Shown in pieces: positions 14,139-21,581 of a stretch of 21,581 bases of DNA (the stretch's first letter is position 1; each line of letters begins with the position of its first letter). The notes beneath the pieces were generated by a model. The model worked only from the letters and a program-made list of their open reading frames with translations. It ran no database searches and was not told where the DNA came from. The position numbers and the translations under genes were made by a program. The stretch lies in IMG/VR virus record IMGVR_UViG_3300020204_000441, positions 1-21,581 of that record; one strand, written 5' to 3'. The DNA is from a virus.

Positions 14139-16150
14139 TATAATGCCCTCCCTTTAATGTCTTTATTTGGATATTTAACTTCAAATACGCAAGGGTCCAT
14201 AGATGGAAAAATAATTTTTCCTCTTGTTGCTTGCTCTATATTATATTTGTTTGGTGAATAAGTACCATCGGAACCACATAAATTATATATTTTAACAGAT
14301 GATACACTCATAACACCCTCAACATTTGCAATAACTAATTCCAATTCAGAAATATTAATAGTTTTATTAAATGTCCAATTATCTGTATTAAAATATTCTT
14401 GCAATTCTGTTATACAATTTGTAACAACTTCTCTTTTATTATAATCACTATAACAAACTATTTCAAAATCAACTCCAATGTTTACTATAAATCCATCTAA
14501 AATGTTTACACCATCTGTTATCATCCTATATTGACTTACATACGTTTTAAGATTTTCTTTTGCTGCTAAATTTAAATTTGTTAAGTTTTTATTAGAGTCA
14601 TATCCTAAAACATACATATTAATTGCAAATGGATTATTTTGTTGTGATATTCCATGCTTTCTTTGATTTATATAACTTATAATTCCTTTTTGTATTTCTT
14701 GTCTATTTTTATTCTGCAACTCTTCAACTAATCCAATAAATTCAGAAACGTTTTTTGGATTAGAAAGAATTGTATTTGGTGAATTTACATCAACTTCACT
14801 ATCGGGAGAAACATAAACTTTAGCAACACTACCATATCTAGCGGGCATTGATAATGCTCTAACTATATAATCTTCTCTAGTCACTGCACGATTTTGTGAA
14901 CCAAACATTGCCAATGCATTTTGTCTAATTTCTTCAATAGATTCACCACCTCTACCACCAGTTGCTGACTCTAAATTATCAACTGCTAAAGATTCCTTAC
15001 CGGCCTGATATGTTGATAATAAACTGGTATTTATTGATAAAATATCTTCATCAAATTCTATTTTATTTATAATATTTAACTGATTAGAATTAATATTTGC
15101 TTCAACACCACCACCAATCAAATATTTTATAGTTAATGTTTTACCTGCGGGCGCTATACCAAATGTATTTGTTTTTAAAAAATTAGATGGGTCTATTCCC
15201 ATATTCAATCTACTAATTGAATTTGCGGTTCCAATTCCTATATTTTTTGTATTTGGTAAAATTTGTTCATCTGCCAAATTAACATCTCCGCTACCAAATT
15301 GTAAATCAATGGTATTATCATTATTTATTTTTACAGAAAACCTTCTAGGAACTTTTTGTATTTCTAACAAATAAGGGACGGTTGAACTATTCTGATGTAA
15401 ATTTCCGTTATATGCTGTATTTTCTTGTTCTACAAATATACTTTCTTGTGCTAAATAAGGAACCTCATAATATTTGTTATTATCCGAATCCGTTACTGAT
15501 GTTATTGATATTATATTATTATCTGATAATGTAATACTTGGATAATCTCTTTCGTTTAAAGGAACGCTTGTTGTTATTGTTTTTTGAATGGCTGATATTG
15601 CTTTTACTTTTTTTGTTACTAAATAAAAAGTAGGTAAACCACTATTATCTCTTTCAAAAACATCATATTCTCTATCAGTTTCTTGAGAAAAATCAACCAC
15701 ATCTGTTGTTCTAAAAATAATTCCTGTATTTGTTGATACTTCTAAACCTTCTTTTATTCTTAAAAATAATCTCTCATCTGGTTCATAATTTGGTGCACCA
15801 GCTGCAGGAACAAGTTGATAAATTGTTAATGTGGTTACGGCAGGTGTAGTTACTTTTGGTTTATATCCCATTGATTGTGCAAGAGACATTATGTTTTTTC
15901 TTTCGGTGGCGTGTAAAAGTAATGATTCTTTTAATTGAGCGTCTTGATAAAATGAAAGAACATCTCCTATATATGATGCCATTTCAACAAAAACCATACC
16001 GGGAGAGGATTCATTAAAATCAGAATATGTATTTGGAAAATAAGTTTTTGTAAAATCAATAAGATTTTCTTTTAAAGAAGCAAAATCTTTACCAACATAA
16101 TTTATGTCTTTTTTATTACCCCAATTTTTATCATTAGATTTAATAGCCAT
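14138..16150 (-). CDS. 6: Baseplate wedge subunit gp6 (T4-like, baseplate J family)
   Basis: The 670-residue length is close to T4 gp6 (660). The N-terminal block contains INYVGKDFASLKENLIDF and then, around residues 46-98, NESSPGMVFVEMASYIGDVL, FYQDAQLKESLLLHATER and QSMGYKPK, a pattern typical of gp6 and baseplate J proteins. Residues 390-447 hold GGRGGESIEEIRQNALAMFG and RAVTREDYIVRAL, the other conserved baseplate-J block. In T4, gp6 dimers tie neighbouring wedges into the inner ring around the hub and drive sheath contraction. The gene starts seven bases after gp25 ends, and its stop overlaps the next start as TAATG. The gp25-gp6 order matches their physical contact in the wedge. There is no sign of truncation. 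Confidence 0.95.
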   Translation of the reverse strand: MAIKSNDKNWGNKKDINYVGKDFASLKENLIDFTKTYFPNTYSDFNESSPGMVFVEMASYIGDVLSFYQDAQLKESLLLHATERKNIMSLAQSMGYKPKVTTPAVTTLTIYQLVPAAGAPNYEPDERLFLRIKEGLEVSTNTGIIFRTTDVVDFSQETDREYDVFERDNSGLPTFYLVTKKVKAISAIQKTITTSVPLNERDYPSITLSDNNIISITSVTDSDNNKYYEVPYLAQESIFVEQENTAYNGNLHQNSSTVPYLLEIQKVPRRFSVKINNDNTIDLQFGSGDVNLADEQILPNTKNIGIGTANSISRLNMGIDPSNFLKTNTFGIAPAGKTLTIKYLIGGGVEANINSNQLNIINKIEFDEDILSINTSLLSTYQAGKESLAVDNLESATGGRGGESIEEIRQNALAMFGSQNRAVTREDYIVRALSMPARYGSVAKVYVSPDSEVDVNSPNTILSNPKNVSEFIGLVEELQNKNRQEIQKGIISYINQRKHGISQQNNPFAINMYVLGYDSNKNLTNLNLAAKENLKTYVSQYRMITDGVNILDGFIVNIGVDFEIVCYSDYNKREVVTNCITELQEYFNTDNWTFNKTINISELELVIANVEGVMSVSSVKIYNLCGSDGTYSPNKYNIEQATRGKIIFPSMDPCVFEVKYPNKDIKGRAL

Positions 16151-16157
16151 TTTTTAT

Positions 16158-16595
16158 TTATTGTTTTATATTTAAACTAATTGAATCTCTTAAATTTGGG
16201 TTTGACCTCAATGAAAATTTCATATCTAAAGTTATTGTATTTTTATCAATAGATATATTATCATAATCAAATATTATTTCATCTATATTAATATATGGCA
16301 ACCATTTTGAAACAGCATCATTTATAACAAACTCAATTTTACTATCTATTTCTGTATCAACAATTTGTTCAAATATTAATTTCCAAATATCACAACCAAA
16401 CTCAGGTTGCATCACTCTTTCACCCTTTCTTGTCATTATTAAATTTATAAGATTATTTTTTGCTTGAGAAAGTGTAGTGTAGTTTACAGAAAATATGCCA
16501 CCTACATTAGAAACAGTATTAATACCAATTCCTAATATTTTATGATTATTTTCTTTTAAATCAGCTACATTTACTTTACCTATCTCAATTGGCAT
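16158..16595 (-). CDS. 25: Baseplate wedge subunit gp25 (GPW/gp25 family)
   Basis: The protein (145 residues; T4 gp25 has 132) shows the family core: a helix with QAKNNLINLIMTRKGERVMQ at about residues 44-63, followed by PEFGCDIWKLIFEQ, corresponding to the conserved R-x-M-x-P-x-F-G segment. A C-terminal beta hairpin (IIFDYDNISID, TITLDMKFSL) follows. In T4, gp25 joins gp6 and gp53 at the wedge core and contacts the first sheath ring, acting as a trigger for contraction. It is not an active lysozyme despite older naming. The gene begins one base after the 167-residue gene ends and is followed at seven bases by gp6. The short N-terminal extension is the only departure from the usual size. Confidence 0.94.
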   Translation of the reverse strand: MPIEIGKVNVADLKENNHKILGIGINTVSNVGGIFSVNYTTLSQAKNNLINLIMTRKGERVMQPEFGCDIWKLIFEQIVDTEIDSKIEFVINDAVSKWLPYINIDEIIFDYDNISIDKNTITLDMKFSLRSNPNLRDSISLNIKQ

Positions 16596-16596
16596 A

Positions 16597-17100
16597 TTAT
16601 CTAAACCCTTTTTGTTTTTCTTGTTTTATAAATACTTTTGTCAATTGTGTATAATCTTTATTTAATGCCTTTTGAATTGCATCTAATCCAGCATTACCAG
16701 TTGAGGGTAATTGTTGTGGAATAGATTGTTCTCTGTAATCCATAGTTTCCCAACCATCTTCTTCATATCTTTCAGGCTGCATCATATCTAACACAGAACT
16801 TTCATCCATCATGCCACCCTCTGCTCTTTCTTCTGCCGTAAATGGTGTTGTATTATTTAAAACTTCGTTTAACATTTGATTGTTAGTATAATTTTTTACA
16901 GGTCTATTGATTGCTGCTTGTGTATTTTTTACAAGTCTTTTCTTAGTTTCTGTCATCTCCATTAAAGATGTACCCTTTTTTTCTTTGTTTAATGTAACTG
17001 CTCCGGATTTAATCAGTTTTGCCAATTCTTCTTTTACTTGTTGTTTTACTTCTTTCCTAACGACTTCTTTGATTAATCCGACTAATAATTTCGAATCCAT
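16597..17100 (-). CDS. Small helical baseplate-region protein (167 aa)
   Basis: The N-terminal 35 residues form a charged helix (LLVGLIKEVVRKEVKQQVKE) that could be a coiled coil. The middle is acidic and polar with several Met residues (around 95-125, EERAEGGMMDESSVLDMMQPE), and the C-terminal 35 residues are again helical and Lys-rich. I recognise no domain. It stands between the protein with hydrophobic segments and gp25; the ATG is preceded by a candidate promoter motif at 17114-17122, and a further weak copy lies inside its own 3' end. It may be a small wedge-associated protein or an assembly chaperone. Spacing of one base to gp25 supports co-expression with the wedge core. Function unknown. 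Confidence 0.78.
   Translation of the reverse strand: MDSKLLVGLIKEVVRKEVKQQVKEELAKLIKSGAVTLNKEKKGTSLMEMTETKKRLVKNTQAAINRPVKNYTNNQMLNEVLNNTTPFTAEERAEGGMMDESSVLDMMQPERYEEDGWETMDYREQSIPQQLPSTGNAGLDAIQKALNKDYTQLTKVFIKQEKQKGFR
16627..16635 (-). promoter_or_regulatory. Weak candidate promoter motif inside the 167-residue gene
   Basis: The gene strand reads GTATTTATAAAACAAG within the coding sequence, 31 bases upstream of the gp25 ATG. It differs from the exact nonamer at the first base and shares the downstream AACAAG-like extension. It could start a gp25-gp6 transcript, but its coding location makes chance more likely. Confidence 0.2.
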
Positions 17101-17113
17101 AATAATTGTTTTT

Positions 17114-17122
17114 AATAAATAT
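17114..17122 (-). promoter_or_regulatory. Candidate phage promoter motif (one mismatch, ATATTTATT)
   Basis: The gene strand reads ATATTTATTAAAAACAATT, 13 bases upstream of the ATG of the 167-residue gene, in a 35-base gap. It keeps the downstream AAAACAA extension and the spacing found at 1279 and 10638. Confidence 0.35.
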
Positions 17123-17135
17123 TGAAAGTTATAAT

Positions 17136-18296
17136 TTAGTTTATACTACCAGTTTCCTCATTTTCGGCTTTATTATCATTTTTCTTTTTTATTAATAAAG
17201 CTGCTGTTACTGCAGTTCCTAATAATGGAAGTCCTATACCAACTTTAGGTATTTTATTATCCGTTATATCTAAATTGTTTTTAGGTCCTATTGTGTTATT
17301 ACTATCAGATGTATTACTAGTATTATTTCTGACCACATTGTTTATAGGTTCAAAATTTGCTAATTTACCTAAAGCAACACCAGCCGCTGCCATAGCTTCT
17401 TCATCTTCATCTAATATAGCATTCATAGCATCCCTATACTCCTTTGGTGATGATGATGGTGGAAAAATTTGATTCAATTGTCTTTCTCTGTCTTTTAATG
17501 ATTTTTTTTTATTTTTCTTTTTTGTATTTAAAAGTTTTGCCAATGCCACCAAAGCCGTAACCGTAACTACGCCACCACCTATTAAAACGATTAATTTTTT
17601 AAAATTAATTCCTGACAATGGTTTTCCTGAAAATGGTTTTACAAAATAACCAACCCAAGGTAACATTCCCGGTGCCGGAGGTGCTGGTGGTGGGTATTGG
17701 CAATTACAACTAAAAAATCCACCAACTGTTAATAAGTGTATTGCGGCCGATAATATAAAATTTAATAAAAATGGTCCGTTACTACCTTGCGGTCCCATAC
17801 CCGAAGGTGACCATACACCAGGAAATAAAGCAAGAGCAGTTATAGTGTTTATATTTTTTACAGAACCTATACAGGGCATAGTTGGTGCAGGAAATTTTTT
17901 CAATTTTGCTCCAGTCCAATAAGCTAAAACTGCAGGTCCTATTGCATTTAATAAATTTCCTTTTGGATTTTTTTGAGTTGATATTAATAGATTCGTTAGT
18001 GTTAATGCCATTAACCTTTTATTGCCAGATTCAACAGCAACACCACCAATTAAAGTTTTTCCGTTTTTAATTAATTTATCATATTCATCGGTTATAACAT
18101 TTGCAAACCACCAAGCATCAGCCGCAGTTATTATAAACTCTAAACCTGCTACTTGTTTTCCTGCCTGTTTTTTTACTTGTTTTTTAATTTGAAATGTTCT
18201 TGCTAATTGTTGGTTTGTCACATTTATATAAAAATCTGTCCAACTATTAGAAGTACCCGAAGATGGTAATCTAAAATTTTTTAAAGAAAGTGCCAT
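17136..18296 (-). CDS. Virion-associated protein with hydrophobic segments (386 aa)
   Basis: I do not recognise this family. The N-terminal 60 residues are polar with a Lys/Gln-rich helix (FQIKKQVKKQAGKQVAG). Hydrophobic stretches follow at about 175-195 (LLNFILSAAIHLLTVGGFFS), 234-257 (KKLIVLIGGGVVTVTALVAL) and 349-367 (VGIGLPLLGTAVTAALLI); the second is long enough to span a membrane and is followed by a strongly basic run (KKKNKKKSLKDR). A Pro-rich stretch with CNCQYPPPAPPAP lies near residue 200, and the tail is Asn/Ser-rich. Its ATG overlaps the stop of the gp5-like hub gene as TAATG, indicating coupled expression. A protein with membrane-seeking segments next to the hub could be released to form a channel during DNA entry, or could act as a tape-measure-like core part; both are inference. 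Confidence 0.8.
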   Translation of the reverse strand: MALSLKNFRLPSSGTSNSWTDFYINVTNQQLARTFQIKKQVKKQAGKQVAGLEFIITAADAWWFANVITDEYDKLIKNGKTLIGGVAVESGNKRLMALTLTNLLISTQKNPKGNLLNAIGPAVLAYWTGAKLKKFPAPTMPCIGSVKNINTITALALFPGVWSPSGMGPQGSNGPFLLNFILSAAIHLLTVGGFFSCNCQYPPPAPPAPGMLPWVGYFVKPFSGKPLSGINFKKLIVLIGGGVVTVTALVALAKLLNTKKKNKKKSLKDRERQLNQIFPPSSSPKEYRDAMNAILDEDEEAMAAAGVALGKLANFEPINNVVRNNTSNTSDSNNTIGPKNNLDITDNKIPKVGIGLPLLGTAVTAALLIKKKNDNKAENEETGSIN

Positions 18297-19576
18297 TAAG
18301 TTTTACTTAAATAATTTTTAGCAGATAAAATAACTTTTAATTTAGATTTTATTCCATCAAATTCGGCTTTATTTTCTGGTGAAAACTTTGTAGGGCCCGA
18401 TGGTGTTAAATAAAATTGTGCATTTATAGCATCAATTAGTTCTTCTAATATTTTGACTAATTCACCACCTAATACCATTTGTTGTACCGCAGCTCCGGCA
18501 TCACCTGCTCCTGAATTTTTTCCTAAATATATTGTACCATTATCCGAATTGAGGAATATCTGATTAGCCCCTTCGGAATGTAATGTTATATTTTGTTTAT
18601 TATGTATATAAACTTCATTTTCAGCATCAATTGAATAATTACCATCGGTAATAACGCCTGTGTTGCCTTTTCCAAATATAATAAATTCATTGGCTTTTGC
18701 AGATAAAATAATTCTATCGGAATTCATCCATAATTGTTCTCCTTTTAAATTATCCGATGTAGGATATTCTTTAAATCCAATTTTCGTTTTTTGTATTGTT
18801 TCTTTAAATGGAACTTTAACTTTGCCTGATGTTAGATAAATTGATGTTCCATCTTTATTAATATCTTCTTCAATTAAAGTACCAATTTTCTTATCATCTA
18901 ATTCAGGATTCTGTTTGTTGCGTATGAATATAGATGGCGATGAAGTTTTATTATCCTCAGTTAAGAAAAATTCAGAAAAACGAATCGTATTTCCAACTCT
19001 ACCTTGAATTATTGTATCACCTTCTTTTGGTTTAAGAAACTTTATTTTTTCATTAATTTCGTATTTACTTTTAGAAGCACTTTTTGTATTTGATTTATTT
19101 GGTATTCCTGTTTGTGAAACTTGATTATAATTTTTCGATGAACCACCTTTGCCATCTTCACTTAAAGTTTTTTCCGATGTTGATTTTGTAGTTTTAAAAT
19201 CTTCTCTAAAATTTGAATATTGTGTAATTGTATATGGTAAATAAAAATGTTCTGCTTCATTAATTACTAATATAATTACAGTCTCACCACTAATAGGAAA
19301 AGTAAAATTGTTCTTATCAAAGGGGTAGGCATAAGATATTTTTTTTATTGTATCTTCTGAAAAATAAGTTATAGCACCGTAAAATCTTACGTCCTTTTCT
19401 GCAAAGTTTTTATTTCCGTTATAAATTAAAACAGTATCTTCATCTTTTAATAGTTTATTAAAATCCTCTTCTGTTTTATAAACTTTATCTACTTTCGCTA
19501 AAAATGATGTTACATTTTTATTTATATCTTTTTTAGTTTCATCGATATAATTCTTAATTGCTTCGGGTCCTGCCAT
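18296..19576 (-). CDS. 5: Baseplate hub/spike protein, gp5-like, without lysozyme domain
   Basis: The 426-residue product resembles the gp5-type central spike of T4-like environmental phages. Residues about 34-125 look like the OB-fold (SYAYPFDKNNFTFPISGETV, then HFYLPYTITQYSNF). A polar linker with many Ser, Lys and Asn fills 130-175. Residues 180-255 hold DTIIQGRVGNTIRFSEFF, IFIRNKQN and EDINKDGTSIYLTSG, typical of this group. Residues about 285-355 show short alternating strands (IILSAKANEFIIFG, EVYIHNKQNITLHSEG, FLNSDNGTIYLGK) as in the triple-stranded beta-helix. The C-terminus (MVLGGELVKILEELIDAI, LTPSGP, KLKVILSAKNYLS) is a helical cap. T4 gp5 carries a lysozyme domain between OB-fold and helix; none is visible here. 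Overlaps at both ends (TAATG) join it to its neighbours. It should pierce the outer membrane or cell surface as the tail contracts. Confidence 0.88.
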   Translation of the reverse strand: MAGPEAIKNYIDETKKDINKNVTSFLAKVDKVYKTEEDFNKLLKDEDTVLIYNGNKNFAEKDVRFYGAITYFSEDTIKKISYAYPFDKNNFTFPISGETVIILVINEAEHFYLPYTITQYSNFREDFKTTKSTSEKTLSEDGKGGSSKNYNQVSQTGIPNKSNTKSASKSKYEINEKIKFLKPKEGDTIIQGRVGNTIRFSEFFLTEDNKTSSPSIFIRNKQNPELDDKKIGTLIEEDINKDGTSIYLTSGKVKVPFKETIQKTKIGFKEYPTSDNLKGEQLWMNSDRIILSAKANEFIIFGKGNTGVITDGNYSIDAENEVYIHNKQNITLHSEGANQIFLNSDNGTIYLGKNSGAGDAGAAVQQMVLGGELVKILEELIDAINAQFYLTPSGPTKFSPENKAEFDGIKSKLKVILSAKNYLSKT

Positions 19577-19983
19577 TACTTAATTTTTTTACTAATTTCT
19601 TCAATTTCTATCTCAATATCAGCAATCCTTTCTTTATTTTTTGCATCCACTTCATCAACTGCTTCTTCTAATTGATAAAACAGTTGTGCTTTTTCATGCT
19701 CACTTAACCAACCCTCTTCACCAATACCTTTTGCTTCGGCTGCAGCTAATCTTTGAGCAATAGTTGCCATTTTAATTAGGTGTTCATCATTTTTTACCGA
19801 TACCTCAATAAGGTCTTTAATGATAGGGGCAATAACAGTTGCTTCACCAACATTTTTAATTAATTTCCTTAATGATTCAATCAAATCAGAAATGTTTTTC
19901 TTTTTATTTTGTTGGTTTTCGTATATATCTCTAAATAATGATGATAGGTTTTTACCATCAAATAATTGAAATTCTGAACTCAT
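19576..19983 (-). CDS. Small helical hub-associated protein (135 aa)
   Basis: The protein is almost wholly helical and acidic: residues 10-45 (LFRDIYENQQNKKKNISDLI, then ESLRKLIKNV), a middle helix with APIIKDLIEVSVKNDEHLIK and MATIAQRLAAAEAKG, and a C-terminal helix (EEAVDEVDAKNKERIADIEI) with coiled-coil spacing. There is no signal peptide. Similar short proteins sit before the gp5-like gene in T4-like environmental phages, as far as I can recall, with no known role. Its stop overlaps the hub gene start as TAATG, so its synthesis is probably tied to that of the hub. It may be an assembly chaperone or a minor hub part. The gap of 25 bases before it holds an AT-rich stretch described as a candidate promoter. 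Confidence 0.8.
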   Translation of the reverse strand: MSSEFQLFDGKNLSSLFRDIYENQQNKKKNISDLIESLRKLIKNVGEATVIAPIIKDLIEVSVKNDEHLIKMATIAQRLAAAEAKGIGEEGWLSEHEKAQLFYQLEEAVDEVDAKNKERIADIEIEIEEISKKIK

Positions 19984-20008
19984 TTTTTACAAATTTATAT
20001 ACCTATAA

Positions 20009-21581
20009 TTATTTATAAATTATAAAGTTGTTAATAACCAGTATATCCATATCACAATTTAAAAATGTCCAAATCGCTTTTTGAGGGTCATTTGTCATTG
20101 TGTGGTCTTTAAGATTAAACGATGTATTTAATAGAATTGGTGTTCCTGTAAGTTTTTCAAATTCTTTTAACAACTTATAATAAAGTGGATTTTGTTCTTT
20201 TGTTACCGTTTGTATTCTTGCACTATTATCCACATGTGTTACAGATGGTATAGGTATTTGTGAAACTACTTGAACAACTTGATTCATATAGGGAACATCT
20301 CCTTCTGAACGGAAATACTTTGTATAATCTTCTTGCGTTACCGATGGTGCAAATGGTCGAAACATTTCTCTTTTTTTAACAACTTTATTTATTTTATCTC
20401 TAATATTAGGTAAGTGTGGATTTGCTAATATTGAACGATTGCCCAATGCTCTTGCACCAAATTCTGTTCTACCTTGAAACCACCCAACTATTTTACCTCT
20501 TTTAATAAACTTTGCAATTATTTGACACAAATCTTTCTCATGTGCAATTTCAACACAAAGTTTATTTGATTGATTTAGTATATGACTAAGTGATATATTC
20601 CAATCCGGCCCCAAATATGGTGATTGATTATCTCCACCCTTTATTTTTGGATTACCTAATGTTTGATGCCAATGCCACAGGCAAGCACCAATAGCCGAAC
20701 CAGCATCCGATGGTGCGAATGGAATCCATACATTTTGGAAAGTTGTATGATATTTTATTTTACCGTTTGCAGTTCCATTATATGCACATCCACCACCCAA
20801 TACTAAATTATCACTACTCCAATTATTATTTGCTCTATTTAAAATAAAATAAAAAGTATTTTCATACCAACTTTGTAAAGCCGCAGCTAAATCTTTATGT
20901 TGTTGTTCTATTTTTTCTTCTTTAAAACGAGGTGGAAAACCAATTAAATCAATCAATTTAGAATTAAACATATCCGTTTCAGATGTTCTATATGTAAAAT
21001 ATTTTTGATTTATATTAACTAATTCACCTAATCGATCCCAATACGAAATTTTATCAAATACATATTCATATTTTGTTTTATCTCCATATGGTGCCAATCC
21101 CATAACTTTATATTCTCCCTCATTTGGTTTGAATCCCAAATAGGAAGTCAATGCAGAATAAACCAATCCTAATGAATTTGGAAACTTTAATGATTTTATC
21201 TCCTTAAATTCATTGTCTCTTATATAACATACTAATAGGGTTTCATCTTCACCGACCGCATCTACTGATACCCCTATTGCTTTATCAAATGGCGATGTAT
21301 AATAAGAAAAAGCTAAATGAGAAAGATGATGTTTTGTATAAAAAATTTCACCACTATATCCAATACTTTCTAATAATCCTTTTAAATTTCCTTCGGTTTC
21401 ATTCCATCTCCTTTCAAATGCTCTCCATTGTGGAAACCATCTTCTTAATGGATACCACTTTGAACCAATTTGATTTTCAACTCTTTTAAATTTGAGGTCA
21501 GGTCTTTCATACCAACAAACCATATCAACTTCATCGATAGTAATTTGTGCATATTCTAAAACCCATTGTATTGCCTTAAAC
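20009..21581 (-). CDS. NodU/TobZ-family carbamoyltransferase, 5' end beyond window
   Basis: The reading frame is open to the right edge: 19 further codons precede the Met at 21523, reading FKAIQWVLEYAQITIDEVD, which matches the family's N-terminal helix and strand. That Met is therefore internal and the gene is partial. About 523 residues are visible. The N-terminal Kae1-like domain has the metal-binding KHHLSHLAFSYYTSPFDKAI followed by VSVDAVGEDET, then KVMGLAPYG and LGGGCAYNGTANGKI. The C-terminal YrdC-like domain shows GRTEFGARALGNRSILANP, EMFRPFAPSV, HVDNSARIQTV and NTSFNLKDHTM. These enzymes make carbamoyl-adenylate from carbamoyl phosphate and ATP and pass the carbamoyl group to a hydroxyl of a small molecule. 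All landmark motifs are intact. In a phage the acceptor could be a hydroxymethylated base in its DNA or a surface sugar; the sequence does not tell which. It lies just upstream of the baseplate genes. Confidence 0.95.
   Translation of the reverse strand, partial: FKAIQWVLEYAQITIDEVDMVCWYERPDLKFKRVENQIGSKWYPLRRWFPQWRAFERRWNETEGNLKGLLESIGYSGEIFYTKHHLSHLAFSYYTSPFDKAIGVSVDAVGEDETLLVCYIRDNEFKEIKSLKFPNSLGLVYSALTSYLGFKPNEGEYKVMGLAPYGDKTKYEYVFDKISYWDRLGELVNINQKYFTYRTSETDMFNSKLIDLIGFPPRFKEEKIEQQHKDLAAALQSWYENTFYFILNRANNNWSSDNLVLGGGCAYNGTANGKIKYHTTFQNVWIPFAPSDAGSAIGACLWHWHQTLGNPKIKGGDNQSPYLGPDWNISLSHILNQSNKLCVEIAHEKDLCQIIAKFIKRGKIVGWFQGRTEFGARALGNRSILANPHLPNIRDKINKVVKKREMFRPFAPSVTQEDYTKYFRSEGDVPYMNQVVQVVSQIPIPSVTHVDNSARIQTVTKEQNPLYYKLLKEFEKLTGTPILLNTSFNLKDHTMTNDPQKAIWTFLNCDMDILVINNFIIYK
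20010..20017 (-). promoter_or_regulatory. Possible T4-late-type promoter box TATAAATA
   Basis: On the gene strand TATAAATA, identical to the T4 late core, lies 26 bases upstream of the ATG of the 135-residue gene and overlaps the stop codon of the carbamoyltransferase gene. It could start the baseplate transcript. The surrounding ATTTATAAAT is self-complementary and very AT-rich, so chance occurrence is quite possible. Confidence 0.28.

Noticed and set aside
17136-18296. Tape-measure protein
   Set aside because: At 386 residues with Pro-rich and Asn-rich parts it is far too short for a contractile tail of ordinary length and lacks a long continuous helix.
21521-21523. ATG at 21523 as the true start of the carbamoyltransferase
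   Set aside because: The frame stays open to the window edge and the upstream 19 codons match the family's N-terminal region, so this Met is internal.

Overview
The window is a tightly packed, strongly AT-rich stretch of a tailed-phage genome with a contractile-tail (T4-like, myovirus-type) baseplate. All 18 genes I can support lie on the minus strand, so transcription runs from high to low coordinates. Gaps between genes total only about 300 bases, and several neighbours overlap as TAATG. Starts are preceded by A/T-rich leaders with little Shine-Dalgarno sequence and almost all stops are TAA. That fits a phage of a low-GC host with weak Shine-Dalgarno use, Bacteroidota being one possibility, but nothing in the window identifies the host.

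In order of transcription, the right edge (21581-20009) holds a NodU/TobZ-type carbamoyltransferase whose N-terminus lies outside the window. Next comes a baseplate hub and inner-wedge block (19983-14138): a small helical protein, a gp5-like hub/spike protein, a protein with hydrophobic segments, a small helical protein, gp25 and gp6. An outer baseplate or fibre block follows (14138-2544): a DNRLRE-like protein, a coiled-coil plus beta-sandwich protein, a Pro/Gly-rich protein, a giant 1746-residue protein with a tail-protein-I-like part, a LamG-like part and an 18-19 residue repeat, a 287-residue protein of unknown type, a 207-residue structural protein and a 418-residue structural protein. 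A good intrinsic terminator follows. Beyond it lie a 391-residue paralogue of the 418-residue protein, a 70-residue protein, a T7-type endonuclease I (Holliday junction resolvase) and, running off the left edge, a C-family DNA polymerase (DnaE-like) that starts inside the catalytic part with no PHP domain.

Taken together, gp5-like, gp25 and gp6 should form the hub tip and inner wedge of a baseplate, and the following genes probably supply peripheral wedge and receptor-contacting parts. The left edge belongs to genome replication and recombination. The carbamoyltransferase is the most likely non-structural accessory function, possibly DNA hypermodification. A recurrent gene-strand motif, ATATTTATAA followed by ACAAAA, lies just upstream of several starts, including directly after the terminator, and is a candidate phage promoter. 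The least expected points are the PHP-less DnaE placed in frame with endonuclease I across a single TAA, the motif, the modular giant protein and the carbamoyltransferase.
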